A DNA stretch of 64,000 bases, from positions 2,914,001 to 2,978,000 of the forward strand of contig BFBT01000001.1 of the NCBI GenBank assembly GCA_003112755.1. Reading direction: 5' to 3'. The position numbers were made by a program, and so were the translations under genes. The notes beneath the pieces are model-generated. The model was not told the origin of the DNA, ran no database searches, and saw only the letters and a list, made by a program, of their open reading frames with translations. The stretch is from Lawsonibacter asaccharolyticus. GTDB lineage: Bacteria; Bacillota; Clostridia; Oscillospirales; Oscillospiraceae. Numbering within the stretch: the stretch's first letter is position 1; every line of letters begins with the position of its first letter. This document shows positions 35,453 through 44,069 of this stretch, one piece after another.

Positions 35453-35534
35453 GCGTTTTAGTGGGAAACGCCTGCCATCTTCAATCTTGAAGATGGATCA
35501 TGCCCATATGGGCATGATCATGAAATTTGGCGTT
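35453..35534 (-). promoter_or_regulatory. Structured leader RNA element of the SLH gene
   Basis: AACGCC/GGCGTT (35467-35472/35529-35534) encloses two back-to-back perfect hairpins: CATCTTCAA/TTGAAGATG (35476-35495) and the palindrome GATCATGCCCAT/ATGGGCATGATC (35496-35519), forming a three-way junction. The GGCGTTT side can instead pair with AAACGC at 35453-35458, so two folds compete. It lies within a leader of about 275 bases. Confidence 0.55.
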
Positions 35535-35632
35535 CTATTTTTTAAAAGAAGAAAAGCATCTCAAGCTGATCTCCTGGTTCCCGATACATGAGCAATAATA
35601 TTCAAAATAATTATTATGTTATTTTTGGGATA

Positions 35633-35661
35633 AGTATAGCACAAGTGCAGACTGTTTTCAA
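35633..35661 (-). promoter_or_regulatory. SigA-type promoter of the large SLH gene
   Basis: Minus strand TTGAAA (35656-35661), 17 bases, TATACT (35633-35638). Confidence 0.8.
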
Positions 35662-35764
35662 GGGAACTCTTCTTTTTTGCTTTTGCGAAATTTGAAGAAA
35701 TTTCCTGAAGGGCAGGGCAGAGACAGAAAAGGGGAGCTGCCCGCTCACTTTTTTCAAAAAATAC

Positions 35765-35793
35765 TTGTATTCGGCGGAAAACTGTGATATACT
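35765..35793 (+). promoter_or_regulatory. SigA-type promoter of rpsB-tsf
   Basis: TTGTAT (35765-35770), 17 bases, TATACT (35788-35793). Confidence 0.75.
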
Positions 35794-35821
35794 ACCAGCG
35801 CATTATGCCTGGGAGTGCTGA

Positions 35822-35862
35822 TTTTCCGCCCAGTGCCCGGCCTCGGCCGGGTTGGCGGGGAA
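35822..35862 (+). promoter_or_regulatory. Hairpin in the rpsB leader
   Basis: TTTTCCGCC / GGCGGGGAA enclosing CCCGGC-ctcg-GCCGGG, a two-tier stem in the 113-base rpsB leader. It could be an S2 autoregulatory element; that role is inferred only from its position. Confidence 0.4.
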
Positions 35863-35912
35863 TATGAGGCGCCCAGAAAGATCAAACTGAATTTTAGGAG
35901 GAAACAAGAATC

Positions 35913-36647
35913 ATGGCAGTCGTATCTATGAAGCAGCTGCTGGAGGCCGGCGTGCACTTCGGCCACCAGACCCGTCGTTGGAACCCCAAGATGGCCGCTT
36001 ACATCTACACCGAGCGCAACGGCATCTATATCATCGACCTGCAGAAGACCGTGAAGAAACTGGAGGAGGCCTACAACTTCGTCCGTGAGCTGGGCGAGAA
36101 GGGCGAGACCCTGCTCTTCGTGGGCACCAAGAAGCAGGCCCAGGAGGCTATCAAGGAAGAGGCTTCCCGCGTGGGCATGTACTATGTGAACGCCCGCTGG
36201 CTGGGCGGCATGCTCACCAACTTCAAGACCATGCGGGGCCGTGTGGACCGCCTGAATCAGCTCAAGCGGATGCAGGAGGACGGCACCTTCGACATGCTGC
36301 CCAAGAAGGAAGTCATGAAGCACCTGGGCGAGATCGCCAAGCTGGAGAAGTACCTGGGCGGCGTCACTGAGATGAAGAAGCTGCCCGGCGCCCTGTTCGT
36401 GGTGGACCCCCGCAAGGAGCGCAACGCCATCAACGAGGCCCGCAAGCTGAACATCCCCATCGTCGCTATCGTGGACACCAACTGCGACCCCGATGAGATC
36501 GACTACGTCATCCCCGGCAACGACGATGCCATCCGCGCCATCAAGCTGATCTCCTCCGTCATGGCCAACGCCATCCAGGAGGGCAAGCAGGGCCAGGATG
36601 AGGCCCCCGCTGCTGAGGAGGCCGCTCCCGCCGCCGCGGAGCAGTAA
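35913..36647 (+). CDS. rpsB: 30S ribosomal protein S2
   Basis: 244 residues. Canonical S2 motifs: [53 protein letters not shown] and [11 protein letters not shown]. It ends with a clostridial Ala/Glu-rich tail. It binds late to the 30S head and is needed for S1-dependent initiation. AGGAGG precedes the ATG. It is followed by tsf as in most bacteria, with an attenuating hairpin between. Confidence 0.98.
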   Translation: MAVVSMKQLLEAGVHFGHQTRRWNPKMAAYIYTERNGIYIIDLQKTVKKLEEAYNFVRELGEKGETLLFVGTKKQAQEAIKEEASRVGMYYVNARWLGGMLTNFKTMRGRVDRLNQLKRMQEDGTFDMLPKKEVMKHLGEIAKLEKYLGGVTEMKKLPGALFVVDPRKERNAINEARKLNIPIVAIVDTNCDPDEIDYVIPGNDDAIRAIKLISSVMANAIQEGKQGQDEAPAAEEAAPAAAEQ

Positions 36648-36659
36648 GCCTTGACCCAA

Positions 36660-36688
36660 AGCGCCCGCCCGACGGACGGGCGGGCGCT
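36660..36688 (+). terminator. Partial terminator between rpsB and tsf
   Basis: AGCGCCCGCCCG / CGGGCGGGCGCT stem followed by a broken T-run (CTCTTTCT). It probably lowers tsf transcription relative to rpsB. Confidence 0.65.
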
Positions 36689-36740
36689 CTCTTTCTGTAT
36701 TCCAGAGAAAAAACGATCATATTTTATGGAGGTAATACAA

Positions 36741-37664
36741 ATGGCTTTTACCGCGAAAGACGTACAGGCCCTGCGCGAGATGACTGGCGTGGGCATGATG
36801 GACTGCAAGAAGGCGCTGACCGCCGCTGACGGCGACAAGGACAAGGCTATCGAGTGGCTGCGTGAGAAGGGCCTTGCCGCCCAGACCAAGAAGGCCGGCA
36901 AGGTGGCCGCCGAGGGTGTCTCCTACGCCATCGTCAATGAGGCTGGCGTGGGCGTCGTGGTGGAGGTCAACTCCCAGACCGACTTCGTGGCCAAGAACGA
37001 GGTGTTCCAGGGCTTTGTCAAGGACGTGGCCTCCGTCATCGCCGCCGAGGACCCCGCCGATGTGGCCGCACTCCAGGAGATGACCTACCCCGGCACCGAC
37101 CGCACCATCGCCTCCGTCACCGCCGACAAGGTGCTCTCCATCGGGGAGAACATCCAGATCCGCCGCTTCGTCCGCTATGCCGAGGGCGTCAATGTGCCCT
37201 ATATCCACATGGGCGGCAAGGTCGGCGTGCTGGTGAACCTGGCCGTGGAGGGCATCGCTGACATGGCCAAGGTCGTCGAGGTGGGCAAGGATGTGGCCAT
37301 GCAGATTTGCGCCATGAACCCCACTTTCCTGGACAAGAGCGACGTGGATCAGGCCACCCTGGACAAGGAGAAGGAGATCCTGATGGTCCAGGCCAAGGAG
37401 GACCCCAAGAACGCCAGCAAGCCCGAGAATATCATCGAGAAGATGGTCATGGGCCGCATTGGCAAGTATTACGAGGAGAACTGCCTGCTCCAGCAGGCCT
37501 TCGTTAAGGAGAATAAGATCTCCGTGGAGAAGCACGTGGCTGAGGTGGCCAAGCAGCTGGGCGGCAAGATCACCGTCAAGGCCTTCACCCGCTTCCAGAC
37601 CGGCGAGGGCATCGAGAAGAAAGAGGACGACTTCGCCGCCGAGGTCGCCAGCATGATTAAGTAA
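36741..37664 (+). CDS. tsf: Elongation factor Ts
   Basis: 307 residues. The N-terminal UBA-like domain has VQALREMTGVGMMDCKKAL; the core has NSQTDFVAKNEVF, the TDFV motif that disrupts the EF-Tu magnesium site. It exchanges GDP on EF-Tu. ATG 36741 is set by TGGAGG 8 bases upstream; earlier in-frame codons lie in the attenuator. A strong terminator ends the operon. Confidence 0.98.
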   Translation: MAFTAKDVQALREMTGVGMMDCKKALTAADGDKDKAIEWLREKGLAAQTKKAGKVAAEGVSYAIVNEAGVGVVVEVNSQTDFVAKNEVFQGFVKDVASVIAAEDPADVAALQEMTYPGTDRTIASVTADKVLSIGENIQIRRFVRYAEGVNVPYIHMGGKVGVLVNLAVEGIADMAKVVEVGKDVAMQICAMNPTFLDKSDVDQATLDKEKEILMVQAKEDPKNASKPENIIEKMVMGRIGKYYEENCLLQQAFVKENKISVEKHVAEVAKQLGGKITVKAFTRFQTGEGIEKKEDDFAAEVASMIK

Positions 37665-37700
37665 GACCGCTTTACAGCGCCTGACAGATAACTTGATGGA

Positions 37701-37745
37701 GAGAGCCCGAGGCAACGAGAGTTGCCTCGGGCTCTCTTTTAGTTT
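37701..37745 (+). terminator. Terminator of rpsB-tsf
   Basis: Perfect 16-bp stem GAGAGCCCGAGGCAAC, loop GAGA, then TTTTAGTTTTT. Confidence 0.93.
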
Positions 37746-37758
37746 TTCCACAATAGAA

Positions 37759-37789
37759 GATCCCCCGCCGCAGGATTCGGCAGGGGATC
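37759..37789 (-). terminator. Possible terminator of the osmolyte transporter operon
   Basis: GATCCCCTGCCG / CGGCGGGGGATC stem on the minus strand, followed only by TTCTATT. Confidence 0.5.
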
Positions 37790-37798
37790 AAAAGGACA

Positions 37799-39334
37799 TC
37801 AGGCATCCAGCAGACCGGACTGGACCAAGAAGTCGTGGGCGACGGTCTCCACCTCCTCGCCCGCCACGTCCACCCGATAGGTGAGCTCACTCATCAGTTC
37901 GTCGGTGAACTGCTCGTTGAGGAGCTGGATGGTCTCCTTGAGGCCGGGAGCATCCTCCGCGAAGCGTTCGAATACGTCGTTACGGGCCAGAATGGTGCCA
38001 TAGTAGTCGGGGAAGAAGTGCTGGTCATCGTCCAGAAGAGTCAGATTGGCCCGTTTGTTCAGGCCGTCGGTGGCGTAGACCACCATCACATCGTAAGCGC
38101 CCTGCTCGATCAGGGTGTACTTCATCATAATGTCCACCGGGTTGGCCACCTGGAAGTTCAGGCCGTAGGTCTCCACCATGGGACCGAACTTCATGTTGCC
38201 CGCGTCGGTGAAGAAGTCCTGCTCAGCGCAGAAGCGCAGCTCTCCGGCGATGGGCACCAGGTCGCTGATGGTCTCCGGGTGGTAGGTATCCACCACCTCC
38301 TGAGTGACACCGATGACGTAGGTGTTGTTGACACCGATCTTGCCCAGCAGCTGGAGGTCGTACTCCTCATTCATCTTCTCGTTGACAAAGTCGTAGAGGG
38401 TCTGTCCCTCTGGGATATCGGTGGTGTCCAGCCCCATGATGGTGGTGAGGAGGGTGCCGTCCCACGTGTACATCAGATCGCAGGAGTGATTGGCGGCGGT
38501 GAGGGCGTTGAAGTTGTTCACCGCGGTCATCTCGTCCTGGATGGTGACAGGGATGCCATGGCGGTCCTCCACCAACTGCTTGATCATGCTGTTGACCAGC
38601 TGTACCTCGGAGAACTGGCCCTCATAGAGGAGCAGGCCGGCGGTGCTCTTGGGCAGGAAGGCGTACACGCACAGGGCCAGGGCCGCCGCACAGGAGAGGA
38701 CGGCAGCTCCCCGGGCGGCCATCCTGCGGCCCCTGGGGCGCTGGCTGTCCCGGCTGTTGAGATACCGCTCCGCCATGCCCATCAGCAGGTCCAGAACCAG
38801 GGCCGCCGCCATGAGTACGCCGGTGCCGCCCAGGATGGCCTGCATGTCCTCCTGGCGGATGCCGGTGGTGATGACGCTGCCCAGGCCTCCGCCGCCCACA
38901 AAGGAGGCAAAGACCGCGGTGCCGATGGCGTTGACTGCGGCAATGCGGATGCCGGTGAAGATGATGGGGGCGGCGATGGGGATCTCCACATGGACGAGGC
39001 GGTAGGTACGGGTCATGCCCATGCCCCTGCCCGCCTCGATCAGGTGCTCAGGCACTTGGTCCAGCCCCAGGCAGGTGTTGCGGACGATGGGCAGCAGGGA
39101 GTAGAGGGCCAGACCCACGATGACAGTGGGCTTGCCCGGACCGATGAACACCATGATGATGCCCAGCAGTGCCAAGGCGGGGGTGGTTTGGATCAGGTCC
39201 ACCACTCGGAGGACGATCTTCCGGGCAGCAGGATAAAAGTGGCAGAGGATGCCAAGGGGAACACCCGCCAGGACGGCGAAGATGAGGGCGGCGACCACCA
39301 GAGACAGGTGCTCTAAGATCATGGAAGCGGTCAT
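37799..39334 (-). CDS. OpuC-type permease fused to its substrate-binding protein
   Basis: 511 residues. Residues 1-205 form an ABC permease domain (EAA-loop region EAGRGMGMTRTYRLVHVEIP, several helices). After a further helix near 215-235, residues 240-511 form a choline/glycine-betaine-type periplasmic-binding domain facing outside (DLMYTWDGTLL, VNNTYVIGV, YDVMVVYATDG). Fused OpuBC/OpuCC-type proteins are known from Firmicutes importing quaternary ammonium osmolytes. Its start overlaps the end of the second permease gene by 4 bases. The exact ligand is unknown. Confidence 0.9.
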   Translation of the reverse strand: MTASMILEHLSLVVAALIFAVLAGVPLGILCHFYPAARKIVLRVVDLIQTTPALALLGIIMVFIGPGKPTVIVGLALYSLLPIVRNTCLGLDQVPEHLIEAGRGMGMTRTYRLVHVEIPIAAPIIFTGIRIAAVNAIGTAVFASFVGGGGLGSVITTGIRQEDMQAILGGTGVLMAAALVLDLLMGMAERYLNSRDSQRPRGRRMAARGAAVLSCAAALALCVYAFLPKSTAGLLLYEGQFSEVQLVNSMIKQLVEDRHGIPVTIQDEMTAVNNFNALTAANHSCDLMYTWDGTLLTTIMGLDTTDIPEGQTLYDFVNEKMNEEYDLQLLGKIGVNNTYVIGVTQEVVDTYHPETISDLVPIAGELRFCAEQDFFTDAGNMKFGPMVETYGLNFQVANPVDIMMKYTLIEQGAYDVMVVYATDGLNKRANLTLLDDDQHFFPDYYGTILARNDVFERFAEDAPGLKETIQLLNEQFTDELMSELTYRVDVAGEEVETVAHDFLVQSGLLDA

Positions 39335-39957
39335 ACCTTATCCCCTCCCTTCCGCATCCCCTTGGGGACCACCTGACGCTGGACCAGATCCACCAGAGAG
39401 CCCAGCACGAAAGCCAGGAGGGCGGCGGGGATGGCACCCATCAGGATGAGGCCGTTGTCATTGGAGCTGATCCCGGAGTAGATGAAGTCCCCCAGGCCGC
39501 CGCCGCCGATCATGGAGGCCAGTACCGCCCAGCTGACGGTGTAGACGGTGGACATGCGTAGCCCGCCGATGATGGTGGGCATGGCCAGGGGCAGCTCCAC
39601 CCGGATCAGGCTCTGTATGGCGCTCATGCCGCAGCCACGGGCAGCCTCGATGTACTGCTGGTCCACGGATACCAAGCCGGCATAGGTGTTTTTCAGCACC
39701 GGGAAAGTGGCGTAGATGCCCAGGGCAACCAGTACCGTTGCGGTGCCCGCCCCCCAGGCCAGCACCAGCAGACCGATGAACACGATGCCCGGGATGGTGT
39801 TGAAGACGGACAAGACGGGCAGGACTACTCCGGAGAGCTTGGGCCGCCGGGACAGCAGGATGCCCAGCACAAGGCCCAGGGCAAAGCCGATGGCGACGGA
39901 CACCAGGGTGAACAGAAGATGTTGGCCGATGGCCACAGGAAGTTTATCCCATCCCAA
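39331..39957 (-). CDS. OpuC-type ABC permease subunit
   Basis: 208 residues, about five membrane helices, with the permease coupling loop EAARGCGMSAIQSLIRVELPLAMP. It would pair with the permease half of the fusion protein to form a heterodimeric pore. It lies between the ATPase gene (6 bases downstream of it) and the fusion gene in a tight operon. Confidence 0.9.
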   Translation of the reverse strand: MGWDKLPVAIGQHLLFTLVSVAIGFALGLVLGILLSRRPKLSGVVLPVLSVFNTIPGIVFIGLLVLAWGAGTATVLVALGIYATFPVLKNTYAGLVSVDQQYIEAARGCGMSAIQSLIRVELPLAMPTIIGGLRMSTVYTVSWAVLASMIGGGGLGDFIYSGISSNDNGLILMGAIPAALLAFVLGSLVDLVQRQVVPKGMRKGGDKV

Positions 39958-39963
39958 TGTGTC

Positions 39964-41076
39964 TCACCCCCAAAGCTGTTCCGCCATAGCGGAGGTCATG
40001 CTGGTCTTGGTGATGATGCCGTCCACCTTTTCCTCCTCGTTCAGGACGATGAGGTAGGGGGCGCCGCTGGAGATCAGCAGGTCGAAGCAGTCCTTGGCGC
40101 TGTCCCCCGTGTGGACGGTGGGGGTGTTGCAGCGGATCAGGGGCTCGATGGTCTTGACCACATGGCCGGTGAGGCGGATGTCCGCAATGGACACGGTGCC
40201 CTGATAGCGGTCCTGGTCGTCCACCACGATCAGGGTGTCCACGTTGCGCCGCTGCATCTTGCTGACGCACTCGTTGACGCCCCGGCGGGCGGAAACGGTG
40301 GACACGCCGGAGCGCATGAAGTCGGCGGCGGTGAGCTCCTTCTGAGCGTGGGTGTCGATGAAATTGCCCAAAAAGTCCTGGATCTGTCCGCTGGCGGGGT
40401 GGGCCAGCATCTCTTCCGGAGGCGCCATCTGGACGATGTTGCCGTGGTCCATGAAGATAATGACGTCGGCCAGATCCAGAGCCTCCGCCATGTCGTGGGT
40501 GACGAAGATGAAGGTCTTGTGCAGCTTCTGCTGGAGGCCCTTCACCTCCTGCTGCAGGGAGCGGCGGGTCATGGGGTCCAGGGCGCTGAAGGGCTCATCC
40601 ATCAGGACGATAGGAGGGGAGGCGGCCAGTGCCCGGAGGATGCCGATGCGCTGCTGTTGTCCGCCGGACATCTCCGAGGGGTACTTGTTGGCGTACTGCT
40701 CATAGGGCATCTCCACCATGGCGAGCATGTCGCGGACGATCTGGTCGCACTGCTCCTTGGAGTACTTCAGCAGCTTGGGCACCACGCAGATGTTTTGGGC
40801 CACCGTCATGTTGGGGAACAGGCCGATCTGCTGGATCACATAGCCGATGTGGCGGCGCAGCTCCACCTTGTCCTTGGAGGTGATGTCCTCCTCGTTCAGA
40901 TAGATCTTTCCTGTGTCGGGCTGGATCAGACGGTTTATCATCTTCAGTGTGGTGGTCTTACCGCAGCCGGAGGGGCCGATGAGCACGGCGAACTGCCCCT
41001 CCTCAATTTCAAAACACAGATCGTTTAGGATCTTTTGGCTGCCGTAGGACAGGGATACATGGTCGAATCTTAACAA
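39964..41076 (-). CDS. OpuC-type ABC ATPase with CBS domains
   Basis: 370 residues. Walker A GPSGCGKTT near residue 35, signature MSGGQQQR, Walker B IVLMDEPFSALDP, and a C-terminal pair of CBS domains (residues about 250-370) that in OpuA/OpuC sense ionic strength or nucleotides. It drives uptake of betaine-like osmolytes; carnitine or choline are alternatives. First gene of the operon, behind a consensus promoter. Confidence 0.93.
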   Translation of the reverse strand: MLRFDHVSLSYGSQKILNDLCFEIEEGQFAVLIGPSGCGKTTTLKMINRLIQPDTGKIYLNEEDITSKDKVELRRHIGYVIQQIGLFPNMTVAQNICVVPKLLKYSKEQCDQIVRDMLAMVEMPYEQYANKYPSEMSGGQQQRIGILRALAASPPIVLMDEPFSALDPMTRRSLQQEVKGLQQKLHKTFIFVTHDMAEALDLADVIIFMDHGNIVQMAPPEEMLAHPASGQIQDFLGNFIDTHAQKELTAADFMRSGVSTVSARRGVNECVSKMQRRNVDTLIVVDDQDRYQGTVSIADIRLTGHVVKTIEPLIRCNTPTVHTGDSAKDCFDLLISSGAPYLIVLNEEEKVDGIITKTSMTSAMAEQLWG

Positions 41077-41222
41077 ATGAGACCTCCTTTTCCGGTGTGG
41101 CCGGAGACCGGCCAGCGGGCCAACGAGAACGGCACCGGAGGGGCGCCCTTCAGGTATCAGGTGCGGGATGGAGGGGGAGAGCCCTCTGCTCCAGGTAGAA
41201 AATTGGGTAACATTACAACTTT

Positions 41223-41251
41223 ATTATAGCAGTACCAGAAAAAACTGTCAA
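41223..41251 (-). promoter_or_regulatory. Consensus SigA promoter of the osmolyte transporter operon
   Basis: Minus strand TTGACA (41246-41251), 17 bases, TATAAT (41223-41228), a perfect match. The rest of the 321-base gap 41077-41397 shows nothing else clear. Confidence 0.9.
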
Positions 41252-41397
41252 ATAAACAAAATGTAAATATGGGTCGGATGACATAAATATGGAATTAAAC
41301 TGGGAAATTAAGAAACTTTTTATAAAATCTTAACCATATCCCGGGCCTGTCCTTAAAAAACGTCTGGTACACTCGAACCAGCAAAGGAGGCGAGCGC

Positions 41398-42660
41398 ATG
41401 AATCTGGAAATCATCCTGGTCAGGACGGTCCTGGTGCTGACCGCCGCGCTGTCGGTGGGGATCTCTCTGTGGGGCGGATACTATCTGCTGACGGGCCTGA
41501 TGTCTTGGCGCAGGCCCATGGACTACGGCCGGCACCCCGCCGGCACCCGGTTCGCGGTGCTGATCGCGGCCAGAAACGAGGAACTGGTCATTGGTCCGCT
41601 GATCAACAGCCTGCTGGAGCAGGAGTATCCGGCGGAGCTGTATGACATCTATGTGATCCCCAACAACTGTACGGATAACACAGCGCTGGCCGCCCGACAG
41701 TTCGGGGCGGAGGTGCTGGAGTGCACCGTGCCGGTCCGGTCAAAGGGGGAGGTGCTCCGCTTTGCGGAGGAGCAGCTCTCCGGGCGGCACTATGACGCCT
41801 TCTGCGTCTTTGACGCGGACAATGTGGTGGACCGGTGCTTCCTGAAGGAGATGAACAATGCATATCGGGCCGGGGCCCGGGCGGCCCAGGGCTATCGGGA
41901 CAGCAAAAATCCCTATGACAGCGCCATCTCGGGATGCTACTCCATCTACTACTGGATGATGGACCGCTTTCACAACCAGGGGAAAGCCGGACTGGGGCTG
42001 TCCGCCATGATCAACGGCACAGGCTTCATGGTGGCCGCCTCTACTCTGAAGAAGCTGGGGGGCTGGCGGACGGAGACCATCAGCGAGGACCTGGAGATGA
42101 CCGCCCAGTGCGTGCTGGCGGACGTGCAGGTGGCTTGGGTGCCGCTGGCCGTCACCTATGACGAGCAGCCCCTGACTTACCGGGAGTCGGTAAAGCAGCG
42201 CAGGAGGTGGAGCAGTGGCACCATCCAGGTGGCGCGGCAGTACCTGCCACGGACCGGACGCCAGATGACAGCGGCCCCCCGGGGAGCGCTTCTGGACATA
42301 GGCATGACGATGCTGATCCCGGCCTATCAGCTGGTGGCGGTGGTCAATACGCTGGCCGCGGCCGCGGCGGCCGGCCTGAGCGGACGGCCCTTCACCTTCG
42401 CGGCAGGGGCGTTCTGCGGTGCGATCCTGCTGAACGTGGGACTGACGGCGGTGTTCGCCACCTTGAGCGGCGCCCTGGTGCTGACAGTGGAGAGAAAGTG
42501 GGACCGCCGCCTTTGGAAGAGCTTGCTGGTCTATTGGCTCTTCCTGCTGAGCTGGCTCCCCATCACCATCGGGAGCTTTTTCAAGCAGACTACGGTCTGG
42601 GAGGAGATCCGGCACACCCGCAATGTGCTGCCGGAGCCGGTCCTGGCCCGGAAGTGGTGA
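41398..42660 (+). CDS. Family 2 glycosyltransferase, processive membrane type
   Basis: 420 residues. One N-terminal helix (residues 7-30), a GT-A domain with LIAARNEELVI, the metal-binding FDADN, the acceptor-site acid in ISEDLEM and QRRRW (the Q-x-x-R-W motif of processive synthases), then three to four C-terminal helices. It resembles BcsA/IcaA/NodC-like synthases of beta-linked polysaccharide. No partner genes (deacetylase, exporter, c-di-GMP domain) adjoin it, so the polymer is unknown. AAAGGAGG precedes the ATG. Confidence 0.92.
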   Translation: MNLEIILVRTVLVLTAALSVGISLWGGYYLLTGLMSWRRPMDYGRHPAGTRFAVLIAARNEELVIGPLINSLLEQEYPAELYDIYVIPNNCTDNTALAARQFGAEVLECTVPVRSKGEVLRFAEEQLSGRHYDAFCVFDADNVVDRCFLKEMNNAYRAGARAAQGYRDSKNPYDSAISGCYSIYYWMMDRFHNQGKAGLGLSAMINGTGFMVAASTLKKLGGWRTETISEDLEMTAQCVLADVQVAWVPLAVTYDEQPLTYRESVKQRRRWSSGTIQVARQYLPRTGRQMTAAPRGALLDIGMTMLIPAYQLVAVVNTLAAAAAAGLSGRPFTFAAGAFCGAILLNVGLTAVFATLSGALVLTVERKWDRRLWKSLLVYWLFLLSWLPITIGSFFKQTTVWEEIRHTRNVLPEPVLARKW

Positions 42661-42675
42661 TACATGTGGAAAAAG

Positions 42676-42705
42676 GAGGACCGCCCATGCCCATGGGCGG
42701 TCCTC
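42676..42705 (+). terminator. Hairpin after the glycosyltransferase gene
   Basis: GAGGACCGCCCATG-cc-CATGGGCGGTCCTC; no T-run, so termination is uncertain. Confidence 0.45.
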
Positions 42706-42851
42706 TCAGTTTGTGGGAAAAGCCCTCCTGCAAAAAGCTCCGGGGACCGATGGGCGGCGCCAAATCGAAGCCAAACGCAGTGGATTCGATTTGGAACGGA
42801 GGAGCAAGGGAGCGGCAGAATGAGTGCGCGATGAGCTTTGCAATTGAAATG

Positions 42852-42890
42852 AAAAGGCTCGTGGCAAGCGATATGTCGCTTGCCACGAGC
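42852..42890 (-). terminator. Terminator of the tRNA-Ser pair
   Basis: GCTCGTGGCAAGCGA / TCGCTTGCCACGAGC stem (42857-42890) followed on the minus strand by CTTTTC. Confidence 0.75.
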
Positions 42891-42982
42891 TGGCGCAGAA
42901 GGAGGGATTCGAACCCTCGCACGGTTTAACCCGTCTACTCCCTTAGCAGGGGAGCCCCTTATAGCCACTTGGGTACTTCTGC
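42891..42982 (-). tRNA. tRNA-Ser (anticodon GCU)
   Basis: Acceptor GCAGAAG/CTTCTGC, anticodon loop CTGCTAA inside the CTCCC/GGGAG stem, a long variable arm typical of serine, T-loop GGTTCGAATCC, discriminator G and encoded CCA (42891-42893). Confidence 0.95.
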
Positions 42983-43013
42983 AACTATCAATAGCGCCTC
43001 GTCAGGAAAGAGG

Positions 43014-43100
43014 TGGCGGAGAGAGTGGGATTCGAACCCACGGCTCTTGCGAGTCACCGGTTTTCAAGACCGGCTCCTTAAACCACTCGGACATCTCTCC
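43014..43100 (-). tRNA. tRNA-Ser (anticodon UGA)
   Basis: Acceptor GGAGAGA/TCTCTCC, anticodon loop CTTGAAA inside the CCGGT/ACCGG stem, long variable arm, T-loop GGTTCGAATCC, discriminator G and encoded CCA (43014-43016). It is transcribed before the GCU gene from one promoter. Confidence 0.95.
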
Positions 43101-43130
43101 CTGTTGATCTCCAACTCAGAGGCGAATGAA

Positions 43131-43159
43131 AGCATACCATATTTTGAGCCGTATGTCAA
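43131..43159 (-). promoter_or_regulatory. SigA promoter of the tRNA-Ser genes
   Basis: Minus strand TTGACA (43154-43159), 17 bases, TATGCT (43131-43136). Confidence 0.85.
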
Positions 43160-43306
43160 CCTTAAACTGCGTTTTTTGTGGGCTGTTTTTTCTGAGCCTC
43201 AAAACAGGGGCGGTCAGCCCGCCGGGCCCCGACTGAAAAGGCCCCTGGAAAAAACGGGCAGTGCATGTTCCGCAGGGCGCTTTCGGTTTTTGATATAATA
43301 AGAAGG

Positions 43307-43341
43307 ACCCCGTCCAAATTCATATTTGGGACGGGGTTTTT
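43307..43341 (+). terminator. Terminator upstream of the recombinase gene
   Basis: ACCCCGTCC / GGACGGGGT stem (43307-43315/43329-43337), then TTTTT on the plus strand. It insulates the recombinase gene from upstream transcription or acts as a leader attenuator. The interval 43160-43443 holds nothing else clear. Confidence 0.75.
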
Positions 43342-43443
43342 GATGGAACTTCCCGATTCCCATTTGGTGCGGCTTGTTTATGCAGGGCGTTCTCTGCCGC
43401 ATCGATCTGAATTGGGGCGATGAAAGAGGAGGAGCCGGAAAGC

Positions 43444-44055
43444 GTGGAATATGGATATGTTCGGGTGTCGGGAAAGAGTCAGAATGAGGAGAGGCAGCTC
43501 TATGCCATGGAGAAGGCGGGGATCGCCAGGGAGAGGCTTTACATCGACAAGCAGAGCGGGAAGGATTTCAACCGCCCGGAATACCAGCGCCTGCTCCGCA
43601 AGCTGCGGGAGGGAGACGCGCTCTTTGTCCAGAGCATCGACAGGCTGGGGCGGAACTATGAGGAGATCCTGGAGCACTGGGGGCTGCTGACCCGGAAAAA
43701 GAAGGTGGATATCGTGGTATTGGACTTTCCTCTCCTGGACACCAGGGGGAGGGGAGAGGACCAGAGCCTCACCGGGAAATTCCTGGCCGACATGGTGCTG
43801 CAGATACTGGCCTATGTGGCACAGAAAGAGCGGGAAAACATACGTCAGAGACAGGCGGAGGGCATCGCCGTGGCGAAGGCCAGCGGGAAGCGCTGGGGGA
43901 GAAAAAAGAAAAACTTACCTCCTGATTTCCCGGCACTCTACACGGCCTGGAAAAATGGGGAGATAAGTGAGGGGCAGCTTCTGGAAGTCTGCGGAATGAA
44001 GCGCAGCACGCTGTATAAACGTCTGCAGGAGAAGAGGGCGTGCCAGAGGGAGTAG
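43444..44055 (+). CDS. Serine recombinase (resolvase/invertase family), candidate flagellar-switch invertase
   Basis: 203 residues from GTG 43444 (AGAGGAGGAG 9 bases upstream; ATG 43420 is the alternative). The catalytic domain has the nucleophile Ser9 in YVRVSGKSQ, the arginine motif SIDRLGRNYEEIL, and helix E region ERENIRQRQAEGIAVAK. The C-terminal 45 residues form a Hin-type helix-turn-helix ending CGMKRSTLYKRL. Size and layout match invertases/resolvases of the Tn3/Hin group. It stops 15 bases before a perfect inverted repeat pair that flanks the likely promoter of csrA-flagellin, so it probably inverts that segment. Not part of a visible transposon. Confidence 0.9.
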   Translation: MEYGYVRVSGKSQNEERQLYAMEKAGIARERLYIDKQSGKDFNRPEYQRLLRKLREGDALFVQSIDRLGRNYEEILEHWGLLTRKKKVDIVVLDFPLLDTRGRGEDQSLTGKFLADMVLQILAYVAQKERENIRQRQAEGIAVAKASGKRWGRKKKNLPPDFPALYTAWKNGEISEGQLLEVCGMKRSTLYKRLQEKRACQRE

Positions 44056-44069
44056 GAAGAAAAGTCCCA

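Noticed and set aside
38000..39300. Long plus-strand frames antisense to the osmolyte transporter genes
   Set aside because: High-GC shadow frames; the minus-strand genes have full family motifs and proper starts.
43291..43306. TGATATAAT (43291-43299) as an extended -10 promoter for the recombinase gene
   Set aside because: It would start transcription at the foot of the terminator 43307-43341, and there is no matching -35 box.
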